Below are positions 1-6,728 of a stretch of 29,404 nucleotides of DNA, piece after piece. Position numbers and translations under genes: made by a program. Source of the DNA: JACDBE01 sp051002015 (GTDB taxonomy: Bacteria > Actinomycetota > Acidimicrobiia > Spongiisociales > UBA5794); NCBI GenBank assembly GCA_051002015.1, contig JBPCMS010000035.1, positions 1 to 29,404 of the forward strand, given 5' to 3'. The notes beneath the pieces were generated by a model. The model did not search any database. It was not told the DNA's origin and was given only the letters and a program-made list of their open reading frames with translations. Position 1 is the first letter of the stretch, and each line of letters opens with the position of its first letter.

Positions 1-772
1 GGCCCAGCTCACCGGCGACCGCCGCCCGTACCTCGGCCAGCGTCTCGGAGGTGGCGACACCCACCGCACCCGGCTCCTCCGGGGCGAGCAACCGCCGTAC
101 CGCTGCTGCGACCGGGGCCACCAGCGAGGGGTCGTCGACCACGACGTGGATCGACCGTAGCGGCCCGATCGTGTCCCCCGGCGAAGGTGTCGCCACCATC
201 CCCGCATCGAGAAACCCGAGCGGGCCCTCGGCGTCGAGGGTGCCGACCACGGCGAGCTGGCCCTCCCCCACGTCGACCCCCCCGACCCCCGTCTCGAACC
301 CGAGGGTGGCGACGGCGTCGACCCCGACCAGCGCCTCCCCCGGTGCCGGGTGGCGTCCGTTCACCGTGACCAGATCGGCCGGGAGCTGCCCGTACAGCAT
401 CCGCACCGCCACCGGGGCGCCCGCACCGGCCAACCTCGCGTTCTCGGCGTCGCGGGCGAACCCCAGACCGATCACCCACTCCACCCCGGCCAGCCCTTCG
501 ACCCGGTCGACCACCCCGGGGCGCAACATCGCCGACCCGGTGTCGTCGCTGATCACGATGCTGCGAGTACCGGCCTCGTCGATCCTCGACAGCACGTCGG
601 TCTCGGCGCGCACCGTCTGCCCGGTGGTCAGCAGGATCACCACAGCCACCGCCGCCACGATCGCCGCCACCAGCGCCGAGGCGACGGGACGGGACACGGC
701 GATCCGGGCCGCCTCCCCCGCCAACCGGCCCACACCCACCCCACGGGCACGGTCAGACGGCGAGGACATCAT
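1..772 (-). CDS. FtsX/MacB-type ABC transporter permease (C-terminus beyond window)
   Basis: I translated this directly because it runs off the left edge without a stop. It begins MMSSPSDRARGVGVGRLAGE, then has one hydrophobic helix at about residues 25-47 (rich in Ala/Val, ending ILLTTG). A long extracytoplasmic segment follows with the alternating Val/Gly/Asp pattern of MacB-type periplasmic core domains. The start is an ATG-ATG pair (772 or 769), lying inside the last codons of the ATPase gene, so the two genes overlap by about 20 bases and should be translationally coupled. With the ATPase and the adaptor it forms a tripartite-like exporter or lipid/peptide extraction system. At least 257 codons are visible; the remaining transmembrane helices of the FtsX domain must lie to the left. 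The substrate cannot be read from the sequence. Confidence 0.8.
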   Translation of the reverse strand, partial: MMSSPSDRARGVGVGRLAGEAARIAVSRPVASALVAAIVAAVAVVILLTTGQTVRAETDVLSRIDEAGTRSIVISDDTGSAMLRPGVVDRVEGLAGVEWVIGLGFARDAENARLAGAGAPVAVRMLYGQLPADLVTVNGRHPAPGEALVGVDAVATLGFETGVGGVDVGEGQLAVVGTLDAEGPLGFLDAGMVATPSPGDTIGPLRSIHVVVDDPSLVAPVAAAVRRLLAPEEPGAVGVATSETLAEVRAAVAGELG

Positions 773-1388
773 CCACCGCATCCACCACGTCGGGGTCGTG
801 GCTGGCGATGATCACCGTGGCTCCCCCATCGGCCGCCTCCCGCAAGGTGGCGATCACCACGGCGGCGCTGACCCCATCGAGGTTCCCGGTGGGCTCGTCG
901 GCCAGGATCACCGCCGGCTGCTTGATCAGCGCCCGGCACAACCCGACCCGTTGCGCCTGACCACCGGACACCTCACCGGGTCGGTGGTCGTCACGCAACT
1001 CCACCCCCAACCGGTCCAGCAGCCGGTGGGCCCGCGCGGTGGCATCCGACCGGCGCAGCCCCGCATACAGCGCCCCCTCCACCACGTTGTCGATGACCGG
1101 ACGGTTGGCGTCGAGAGCGGCATCCTGGAACACGAACCCGACCTCCCCGGCCCGGATCAGAGACCGCACCCGGTCCGACATCATCGACACGTCACGATCA
1201 CCAAACCGGATCACCCCCGCCGTCGGGGTCAGCAACAGACCGACCAGGTAGAGCAGGGTCGACTTCCCCGACCCGGACGGCCCGGTCACCGCCGTCACCG
1301 ACCCGGCGACGAACCGGTGGGTGAGCCCGGAGAACAGCTCGTCGCCGCCCTTGCGGTAGCGGTGGCGCAACCCGTCGACGGTGATCAT
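753..1388 (-). CDS. MacB/LolD-type ABC transporter ATP-binding protein
   Basis: A 211-residue nucleotide-binding subunit that should energise the downstream permease from the cytoplasmic side. All canonical motifs are present: Walker A GPSGSGKST (36-44), Q-loop Gln88, signature VSGGQAQR (140-147), Walker B VILADE (160-165) followed by the PTGNLD D-loop, and the switch His197 in ASHD. Length and the 'ADEPTGNLD' stretch are typical of the MacB/LolD/FtsE subfamily. Its ATG overlaps the stop of the adaptor gene by 4 bases (ATGA), and its own 3' end overlaps the permease start, so the three genes form one coupled operon. The family assignment is firm; the transported substrate is unknown. Confidence 0.93.
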   Translation of the reverse strand: MITVDGLRHRYRKGGDELFSGLTHRFVAGSVTAVTGPSGSGKSTLLYLVGLLLTPTAGVIRFGDRDVSMMSDRVRSLIRAGEVGFVFQDAALDANRPVIDNVVEGALYAGLRRSDATARAHRLLDRLGVELRDDHRPGEVSGGQAQRVGLCRALIKQPAVILADEPTGNLDGVSAAVVIATLREAADGGATVIIASHDPDVVDAVDDVLAV

Positions 1389-2452
1389 CCGCCGTCCTCG
1401 GTCACCGGCAACCGGATCACGTCACCCACCGCCAACCCGTCGACCACGGCGAGACCGTCGCTGGCCACCACCACCTCGATCGGGATGGTTGCGCCGTCGA
1501 CCCCGGTGACCGTCGTCGATCCGGCCGCGTCGGTGGTGATCGCCGCCATCGGAACCACCGGGCCGGCCGTCTCGGGAACAACCACGATGCGCGCCGGGAA
1601 GTCGACCCGCTGTCCCAACGGAACCGCCCCGACACACGCATCGCCACAGACGGCACCACCGTCGGCGCCCTCCAGCACCAGTTCTACCCTGGATTCGGTC
1701 GGAATCTCGAGGACCTGGGCGACTCGGGCCGGCCACATCAGCTCGTCGTGGCTGACCACCACCTCACCCTCCAGCGGCACCAGCGGGCGCTGCTCGGGCG
1801 ACAGTGGGATGTGGAACCGGGGAGGCCCGGTGACGTACCGGACGGCAACTTCGCCTGCGCCCAGCTCCGCCCCCACCACCACCCCCTCCCCCATCACCAC
1901 CTCCGCCGGCAACACGGGGAGGAACACCACATCGCCCCGACGCACCACCCCGTCGTCGTCGACACCCAGACTGTCTTGCCACCCGCGCACCGCGGTGCGG
2001 GTACCGGTGCCGAACACGCCGTCGACCTCGCCGTCGTAGAACCCGGCGGCGACGAGGAACCGTTGCAACTGGGCCACGTCCTCTCCCACCGAACGCAATG
2101 TCAGGTCACGGAAGGCGGGCACCGTCCCCTCCGCCGCCACCACCGGGCGCAACCCCACCGTGTACAGCACGTCACCGTCGGCAACGCTCGCCCCCGGCTC
2201 CACCCCCACCGAGGTCACCACCCCAGCGCTCCCACTCCGCGCCGCGGCGACCAGGGGCCACTCCGCCACCGCTGCGAACGACAGCGACCGCCCCACCTCG
2301 CCGGCGACCACGGTGTACTCGACAAAGGCTCGCTCCTCCGCTCCGATCGGGTCCTCCGGGGGAGACAACGCCTCGTTCGCCGCCCACCACCCAGCAGCGA
2401 ACACCAACCCGATCACCACCACCGCCCCGAGAAGACGCAACGGCCCACGCAT
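1385..2452 (-). CDS. HlyD-like adaptor with peptidoglycan-binding domain
   Basis: This 355-residue protein has an N-terminal membrane anchor (about 5-25, LLGAVVVIGLVFAAGWW). A biotinyl/lipoyl-like half-motif follows at about 70-100 (GVVTSVGVEPGASVADGDVLYTV). A PG_binding_1-type domain spans about 118-165 (DVAQLQRFLVAAGFYDGEVDG...F). A barrel-sandwich/beta-barrel C-terminal half contains one CGDAC cysteine pair. In Gram-positive exporters, adaptors of this build replace the periplasmic membrane-fusion protein and anchor to the wall through the peptidoglycan-binding insert. It is the first gene of the minus-strand operon and is divergent from the small secreted protein gene at 2573. Its first 11 codons are duplicated as a relic at 4045-4079. 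Confidence 0.85.
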   Translation of the reverse strand: MRGPLRLLGAVVVIGLVFAAGWWAANEALSPPEDPIGAEERAFVEYTVVAGEVGRSLSFAAVAEWPLVAAARSGSAGVVTSVGVEPGASVADGDVLYTVGLRPVVAAEGTVPAFRDLTLRSVGEDVAQLQRFLVAAGFYDGEVDGVFGTGTRTAVRGWQDSLGVDDDGVVRRGDVVFLPVLPAEVVMGEGVVVGAELGAGEVAVRYVTGPPRFHIPLSPEQRPLVPLEGEVVVSHDELMWPARVAQVLEIPTESRVELVLEGADGGAVCGDACVGAVPLGQRVDFPARIVVVPETAGPVVPMAAITTDAAGSTTVTGVDGATIPIEVVVASDGLAVVDGLAVGDVIRLPVTEDGG

Positions 2453-2535
2453 GCCGGCGAGGGTAACCCATCGGCAACGACCCGCAACGTCTTGACGGCA
2501 TGACCCGAGGCTGGTAGGCTTTGGAGGTCAGCGTT
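2419..2535. repeat. Duplicated divergent-promoter segment, copy R1
   Basis: This segment aligns with 4045-4160. It starts inside the adaptor gene (the last 34 bases before its start, shared CCACCGCCCCGAG), crosses the start codon, and continues through GGTAACCCATCG(G/A)CAACGACC and a shared CAACGTCTTGACGGC block to GGTCAG at 2526-2531. The part upstream of position 2453 aligns without gaps to 4045-4079. Confidence 0.85.
2492..2520 (+). promoter_or_regulatory. Sigma-70-type promoter for secreted protein/lipoprotein operon
   Basis: A -35 element TTGACG (2492-2497) and a -10 element TAGGCT (2515-2520) are separated by 17 bases. The promoter precedes the small secreted protein gene, with a leader of about 45 bases. 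It lies within repeat R1, and the same -35 with a similar -10 recurs at 4114-4141. Confidence 0.6.
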
Positions 2536-2572
2536 GGGCCGCTGACACGAGCCATCACGAGGAGTGGTGGGT

Positions 2573-2890
2573 GTGAAGAGACGTGCCGGGGTAGCGACGC
2601 TGGTGTTGATGATCGTACTGTTTACCTTGCTAGCGTCCGCTGCCAGCGCCACCGTGTCGAAGTCAGGCTACAAGTACTGCAGCGGCTACATTCCATACTC
2701 TCAGTCCTTGTCGACGGGAACGACCGACCACTACCCACCGGGGAATGGCTTCAAGCGGTTCATCAACGGAGGCCAAATGCTCACCCGCAAGGCCTACTCA
2801 ACGAGCGGGGACGGCTTCTGGTTCGTCGAGACAGACGGTGTTCTGAGCAACTCTGGCACGTTTGCGGGTTGTAGCGCCTACAAGTACTGA
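2573..2890 (+). CDS. Small secreted two-cysteine protein, unknown function
   Basis: I choose the GTG at 2573 because GAGGAG (2559-2564) lies 8 bases upstream; in-frame GTGs at 2564 and 2567 are too close to or inside that site. The product is 105 residues: basic start (VKRRAG), hydrophobic helix, and a signal-peptidase site around ASA, leaving a mature protein of about 76-78 residues. The mature part is Gly/Ser/Tyr-rich. It has one Cys near its N-terminus (GYKYCSGY) and one near its C-terminus (AGCSAYKY), so a terminal disulfide clamp is possible. It is divergent from the MacB-like exporter and is followed 17 bases later by a lipoprotein gene. I do not recognise the family. Size and Sec signal resemble lactococcin-972-type bacteriocins, but that peptide has no such cysteine pair, so function stays open. 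Confidence 0.75.
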   Translation: MKRRAGVATLVLMIVLFTLLASAASATVSKSGYKYCSGYIPYSQSLSTGTTDHYPPGNGFKRFINGGQMLTRKAYSTSGDGFWFVETDGVLSNSGTFAGCSAYKY

Positions 2891-2906
2891 GAAGTCGGGC
2901 TTCGCA

Positions 2907-3416
2907 GTGCGTATACGACGCCGCGGAACGTTCATCCTCTGCCTGCTCATCATGACGCCCGCCTGTTCGGGCGCACCATTGACCACCCCTCAGGACGTCG
3001 AATACCTCCACGCCGCCGAATACGCGGCCGCGGTCGATGAGCACCTGCTCGCCACGGCAGCATGTCTGACTGCGACGGGTTGGCCGGCAGAGGTCGACAC
3101 CGAGGAAGACAGCCTCGATGTCGACATGCGCGGCAGCGTCCGAGAGGCTTTCCGCCAAGCATTGGCGGCATGCGAGGCCGAGGTCGGCCCACCTCCCGAG
3201 GAGGAGCCTTTGGATGAGGCCGGCATCCGCCAGTTCTACGAGGAGCTCATCGATGCCAAGGCGTGCCTGGAGCGTCAGGGCCTCGTGATCAGCGACCCCC
3301 CATCGGTCGAGACCTTCATCGACCAATGGGCGAGCGGCCCGTGGCACCCCTACACCGAGATACCGGACGAGAGCTGGGAGGCCGCCCTCGCCGCCTGTCC
3401 ACAACCGGGAACCTGA
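2907..3416 (+). CDS. Putative lipoprotein of a four-Cys paralogous family (copy 1)
   Basis: Start chosen at GTG 2907 (VRIRRRGTFILCLLIMTPAC), which gives a normal lipoprotein signal: Arg-rich n-region, hydrophobic core, and lipobox TPAC with Cys near residue 20. The mature part is acidic. It carries four regularly spaced cysteines (TAACLTATG, LAACEAEVG, AKACLERQG, LAACPQ) and a DPPS-(V)-ETFI-D-W element followed by PWHPY. The same pattern recurs in the two following genes, so this is a tandem paralogous family. Genes start 17 bases after the small secreted protein stop, suggesting one transcript from the 2492-2520 promoter. I recognise no named domain. Four conserved Cys in an exported protein suggest two disulfides, which is inference. 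Confidence 0.75.
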   Translation: MRIRRRGTFILCLLIMTPACSGAPLTTPQDVEYLHAAEYAAAVDEHLLATAACLTATGWPAEVDTEEDSLDVDMRGSVREAFRQALAACEAEVGPPPEEEPLDEAGIRQFYEELIDAKACLERQGLVISDPPSVETFIDQWASGPWHPYTEIPDESWEAALAACPQPGT

Positions 3417-3435
3417 TCGACCTCATAGTCGCCGG

Positions 3436-3984
3436 CTGCGTTGGCAGTGGCTGGTTCTGGTCGTCGTCGTGGTTGCTGGGGCGTGCAGCGGAAGCGGGGT
3501 CGCTGGGAACGATCCGCCGGAGACCACACAGACTCAACCGGTGCTCACCGACGAGGAGCGCGGCCTGGCAATCGACGCCTGCCTCGAAGACCTCGGCTAC
3601 GCAGTGCTCCGCCTACCCCATGGCAGCGCCGACATTCTGGGAATGGAGTCCTTCGACGATCTGGAAGACTTTGTGGCGTGCCAGATCGCAGTAGAAGGTC
3701 CAAGGATTCCACTCAGCGAGGGCGACCTACAGCTGGTCTACGAGATGCGACTGGAGAGCCGAGACTGCCTGGAGGCGCAGGGTTATGAGATCCCCGACCC
3801 GCCATCGCTCGACGTCTTCATCGAGTCATACGAGGCGATGGAAGCGCGGGATCCCATCATCATATCCGACAAGGACATCATCGGTCCCTGGTACCCGCAT
3901 TCGTTCCTCAACCCCAGAATGGGTGTTGCGGTGGCGGAGTACGAACGCATCCTCGAGGTCTGCCCGGTCCCCGAGCTCGGCTGA
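3436..3984 (+). CDS. Putative lipoprotein of the four-Cys family (copy 2), start uncertain
   Basis: The first conventional start in this frame is GTG 3469 (VVAGAC), which leaves only five residues before the lipobox Cys. Upstream in-frame codons read R-W-Q-W-L-V-L-V-V-V-V-V-A-G-A-C, a textbook lipoprotein signal. I therefore place the start at CTG 3436, a rare initiator; another non-canonical codon or an indel is possible. The mature protein has the family pattern: DACLEDLGY, VACQIA, SRDCLEAQGY, EVCPVP, plus DPPSLDVFIESY and GPWYPH. It lies 19 bases after copy 1 and is probably co-transcribed. Function unknown. Confidence 0.6.
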   Translation: MRWQWLVLVVVVVAGACSGSGVAGNDPPETTQTQPVLTDEERGLAIDACLEDLGYAVLRLPHGSADILGMESFDDLEDFVACQIAVEGPRIPLSEGDLQLVYEMRLESRDCLEAQGYEIPDPPSLDVFIESYEAMEARDPIIISDKDIIGPWYPHSFLNPRMGVAVAEYERILEVCPVPELG

Positions 3985-4044
3985 CACCGAGGACTGTTCC
4001 GCCCGACGGGTGGTCACCATTCCCGCATTGAGGACACCGGCTAT

Positions 4045-4160
4045 CCACCGCCCCGAGCACCCGCAAAAGTCCGCGCATGTCGGGGTAACCCATCGACAAC
4101 GACCCGCAACGTCTTGACGGCGCGGACCCAGGTTGTACGCTCCAAGGGTCAGGCTGGTTG
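4045..4160. repeat. Duplicated divergent-promoter segment, copy R2, with exporter-gene relic
   Basis: This is the second copy of R1. Read on the minus strand from 4079, it still encodes MRGLLRVLGAV, matching the adaptor start MRGPLRLLGAV; after these 11 codons the similarity stops. The duplicated unit therefore spanned a gene start plus its divergent promoter, and the exporter side has decayed. Confidence 0.82.
4114..4141 (+). promoter_or_regulatory. Duplicated promoter for lipoprotein copy 3
   Basis: TTGACG (4114-4119), a 16-base spacer and TACGCT (4136-4141), preceded by TTG. It is the R2 counterpart of the promoter at 2492-2520 and leaves a leader of about 95 bases before the ATG at 4244. 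Confidence 0.55.
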
Positions 4161-4243
4161 GCGAGCTTGATGCGGTGAACGGGTCGACGACCTGGGTGAC
4201 CGGTTGCGGGCTGCTGGCGGCTACAACTGCTGAGGTATCGGAC

Positions 4244-4762
4244 ATGCCAAGCAAGGCGCGTCTGGCGCTTCTGGTACTGATCGTGGTGGTGGCGTCGGGC
4301 TGCGGGGATACTTCGGATTCGGAAGCTGAGCTGCCCGCACCACTCGCCGCATTCCGCGACGCCGCGGTCGAGCATACCGACCGATTGCGACCCTGCCTCG
4401 AAGATGGGGGCGCCTTGGTAGACACGATCAGCCCGGTGGAGCTTGCGATCGAACCTGGTCCCGCCCTCAATGAGGAGGCCATGGCGGCCCTGGTCAACCG
4501 GTGCCGCGACGAAGCGGGCCCGCCACCCCCACGACCCACGGATAGAGAATCCATAGCCGCCATCTACGCTGGGGCGGCCGAGGTCAGCGACGGTCTGCGA
4601 GAGCACGGATATGTCCCGACCGACCCACCCTCATTCGAGACGTTCCTCGACGGCTACGCCAACTCCGGTGGTGTGGCATGGACGCCATACGATGGGGTCG
4701 ACCGTCTCCCACCCGAGGAGTTCAACGAGGCGAAGCGGCTCTGTCCTGAATGGACCGGCTGA
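4244..4762 (+). CDS. Putative lipoprotein of the four-Cys family (copy 3, one Cys lost)
   Basis: An in-frame TTG at 4133 would lie inside the promoter, so ATG 4244 is the start; GAGG (4232-4235) sits 8 bases upstream. The 172-residue product begins MPSKARLALLVLIVVVASGC with a clear lipobox ASGC. The family pattern is visible: RPCLEDGG, VNRCRDEAGPP, DPPSFETFLDGY, WTPYDG, KRLCPEW. The third cysteine position (AKAC/SRDC in the paralogues) reads VSDG here, so one predicted disulfide partner is missing. It has its own duplicated promoter, separate from copies 1 and 2. No known domain recognised. Confidence 0.8.
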   Translation: MPSKARLALLVLIVVVASGCGDTSDSEAELPAPLAAFRDAAVEHTDRLRPCLEDGGALVDTISPVELAIEPGPALNEEAMAALVNRCRDEAGPPPPRPTDRESIAAIYAGAAEVSDGLREHGYVPTDPPSFETFLDGYANSGGVAWTPYDGVDRLPPEEFNEAKRLCPEWTG

Positions 4763-4855
4763 GCAAGGGCACGTTTACTCCCCGCTGGTGGGCGGACGCG
4801 GACGAGGCCTGAACCGCGGGCGCCCGTAGTTATGGACCCTACCGTATGCAGAATG

Positions 4856-4870
4856 TAGACTTCGCGGTCA
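4856..4870 (+). promoter_or_regulatory. Leaderless-type promoter of toxin-antitoxin operon
   Basis: An extended -10 TGTAGACT (hexamer 4856-4861) is followed by 8 bases and then ATG 4870, placing the transcript start at or next to the start codon. No clear -35 is visible. Confidence 0.45.
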
Positions 4871-5106
4871 TGGGCACGACGACCATCCGGGTGGACGCCG
4901 AAACCCACGCTCGCCTCGTGGAGCTGAGCCAGGCAGCCGGAGCCTCTCTCATCGAGACGGTCCGCGACGCCACCGAAGCGCTGCGGCGCCAGCGGTTCGC
5001 CCACCAGGTGGCCGGTGAGCTCGAGCGACTCCACCACGACCCCGAGGCCTGGCAGGCCTACCTGACCGAGGCCGGCTCGACCTCGGTGGGCGATGGCATC
5101 GGTTGA
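4870..5106 (+). CDS. RHH/MazE-like antitoxin
   Basis: The 78-residue product begins MGTTTIRVDAETHARLVELS, the beta-strand plus helix start typical of ribbon-helix-helix antitoxins that bind DNA as dimers. The C-terminal half is charged and probably forms the toxin-neutralising tail. An upstream in-frame ATG at 4846 exists but overlaps the probable promoter, so I prefer 4870. The gene overlaps the downstream MazF-like gene by 14 bases, the usual antitoxin-first order. Autoregulation at the -10 region would be expected from the family and has not been shown here. Confidence 0.8.
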   Translation: MGTTTIRVDAETHARLVELSQAAGASLIETVRDATEALRRQRFAHQVAGELERLHHDPEAWQAYLTEAGSTSVGDGIG

Positions 5107-5431
5107 CGACCTCTGGCTGGTCGACTTCGGCCAGCCGTATCCGGGCGAACTCGCCGCCTACCGACCGGGGTTGGTGATCGGACCGCCGGAGATATTCGGA
5201 CCCGGCTTTCCGTTCGTGATCGTGGTGCCGCTCACCACGGTGCGTCGGGCACTATCGCTCCATGTCGAGGTCGAGCCGCGCGCTGAGACCGGGCTCGACC
5301 AGATCAGCTACATCCAATGCGAGCTGATCCGTTCGATCAACCGCAACCGTCTCGTGCACCGGCTCGGCGCCGTGGGCACCGATGTCAGCGACCAGGTCGC
5401 CACGGTCATCAAGACCCTGCTCAACTACTGA
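5093..5431 (+). CDS. MazF/PemK-like toxin, endoribonuclease family
   Basis: This 112-residue protein starts MASVDDLWLVDFGQPYPGELAAYRPGLVIG, matching the MazF/PemK/CcdB-fold opening (D-x-W-x-V-D ... RP-x-L-V-I). FVIVVPLTTVRR and then DQISYIQCELIRSINRNRLV supply the middle strands and the helix with the conserved Q-x-R/S-I-x region. The C-terminal helix ends VATVIKTLLNY. MazF enzymes cleave single-stranded RNA at short motifs; the target motif cannot be inferred here. The gene is translationally coupled to the antitoxin and convergent with the amidase at 5475. Confidence 0.82.
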   Translation: MASVDDLWLVDFGQPYPGELAAYRPGLVIGPPEIFGPGFPFVIVVPLTTVRRALSLHVEVEPRAETGLDQISYIQCELIRSINRNRLVHRLGAVGTDVSDQVATVIKTLLNY

Positions 5432-5440
5432 AGGACGCCT

Positions 5441-5454
5441 CCAGCCACGGCTGG
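5441..5454. terminator. Possible hairpin between convergent genes
   Basis: CCAGCC-ac-GGCTGG forms a 6-bp stem in the 43-base gap between the toxin and the amidase. There is no U-tract on either strand, so termination function is weakly supported. Confidence 0.25.
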
Positions 5455-5474
5455 CATATGGCTGCGGGTATCAC

Positions 5475-6728
5475 TCACGACTGTGCCGGCACCTCGCAGC
5501 CGGGGCGGGGGCCGCCTCGGAACACCGAACCATGCCACACCTCGGGGGCGTGGTTGGGTCCTCCCCCGGGGTCGTCGGTGGTGAGGAAGCGGACCAGCGC
5601 CCGGTACAGGGCGTCGGCGTACGCCTGCTGGAACTCGGCCGTGGCGAGGAGCGCACCCTCGGACGGGTTGACGATGTAGGCGCCCTCGGCGATGACGGCG
5701 GGAACCTCGGCCGCTTCGAGGAGCCCGAAGTACTGGCCGCCGTGACGCGGGCTGAGCCGGGACTTGGCCCCCATCACGATGCTGCCCACCCAGTCGGCGT
5801 CGAACGGGGCCAGACCCCTGCGCAACTCCTCGACGACGAGCGACGCCAGCCGCCGCGACGGCTCGAACAGCGCCTCATGCGACTGGTAGTAGGCGTCGCT
5901 CCCCGGGATGTCGGTGTGGATGTCCCAACCGGCGTTGGTGTGGATCGACACCAGGGCGTGGGCCGCTGCGGTGTTGGCCAGCTCGGCACGGAAGACCAGC
6001 CCGGCCTCGTAATCGCCGGCGGCGCCGTCGCCGACCCTGGTCATGACCACCCGACCCGCCGCCGGGATGTCGTCGCCGTCGAGGACCGCCCCCGTCTCCC
6101 AGTCGATGGAACGGGGCCCGGTGAGCAGGTCACGGAGCCTGGCGGCGATCACCAGGTTGTTCTCCTTCTCCACCAGCCCGTCGGGGCTCTCCGCTCCGGT
6201 GTTGGGGCCGCCGTGGCCGGGATCCACCACGATCACCGCATCGGCGAAGTCGAACCCTGCTCCGATCTCCGCCGCCGGGGCGGGGGGCACCCCGAAGATC
6301 TGGTCGCGCCGGACCCACGCCGTCTCGTCGCACATGGTCAGCACCCGGACCCAGGCACCGTCGGCGCTCTCCCCCAGACCGGGGAGGACCACCCCCTGCC
6401 GGATGGTGCCGGTGGGGTCGCCCCCGGGGGTGTCCGCCATGTCGGCACCGCCGGTGGCGACGGTGACCGTCCCCTCCCCGGTGAACCCGGGCTCGGCTCC
6501 CGGTTCGGGAGGGGGTGCGGTGGGCTCCGGAACGGCGGCGACGAGGCGGGGCGGAGGCGGGGTGGGGGCGGCGGTGATGTCGGCGGGCGCCCCGGTCGTG
6601 GTGGCCGGCAGCGTCGTGGAAGGCAACGCCAGGACCGTCCCGTCGCCGGGGGCGGCCGTCGGCTCGCAGCCCGCGGCGAGGACGATGGCGATGACCGTGA
6701 CCGCCGACCGCCGGAGCCGGGTGCTCAC
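5475..6728 (-). CDS. N-acetylmuramoyl-L-alanine amidase (Amidase_3), lipoprotein B
   Basis: Start is GTG 6728, overlapping the stop of the upstream amidase as GTGA. A longer in-frame reading to 7286 is only shadow sequence of that gene. The 417-residue product has a lipoprotein signal ending LAAGC (Cys21), a Pro/Thr-rich linker (about 36-80), an SH3b-like segment (about 85-145), then an Amidase_3 domain from about residue 164. Zinc and catalytic residues are visible: His172 in DPGHGG, Glu187 in LVEKENN, the His in SIHTNAG, and the Glu in VIAEGAY. The family cleaves the bond between MurNAc and L-Ala of peptidoglycan stems. Tethered outside the cell, it likely acts in wall turnover or daughter-cell separation with its upstream paralogue. 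Confidence 0.92.
   Translation of the reverse strand: MSTRLRRSAVTVIAIVLAAGCEPTAAPGDGTVLALPSTTLPATTTGAPADITAAPTPPPPRLVAAVPEPTAPPPEPGAEPGFTGEGTVTVATGGADMADTPGGDPTGTIRQGVVLPGLGESADGAWVRVLTMCDETAWVRRDQIFGVPPAPAAEIGAGFDFADAVIVVDPGHGGPNTGAESPDGLVEKENNLVIAARLRDLLTGPRSIDWETGAVLDGDDIPAAGRVVMTRVGDGAAGDYEAGLVFRAELANTAAAHALVSIHTNAGWDIHTDIPGSDAYYQSHEALFEPSRRLASLVVEELRRGLAPFDADWVGSIVMGAKSRLSPRHGGQYFGLLEAAEVPAVIAEGAYIVNPSEGALLATAEFQQAYADALYRALVRFLTTDDPGGGPNHAPEVWHGSVFRGGPRPGCEVPAQS

Noticed and set aside
51..2039. Long plus-strand open frame of over 600 codons
   Set aside because: It is antisense to the permease, ATPase and adaptor, which carry real motifs. Its Pro/Ser/Thr-rich composition is typical of a high-GC shadow frame.
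2573..2890. Assignment of the small secreted protein to lactococcin 972
   Set aside because: Size and Sec signal fit, but it has a terminal Cys pair and I see no convincing sequence match; kept only as a hypothesis.
4133..4243. TTG start at 4133 for lipoprotein copy 3
   Set aside because: It lies in the promoter spacer of R2 and would give an N-terminus with no signal peptide; ATG 4244 has a good ribosome-binding site and signal.
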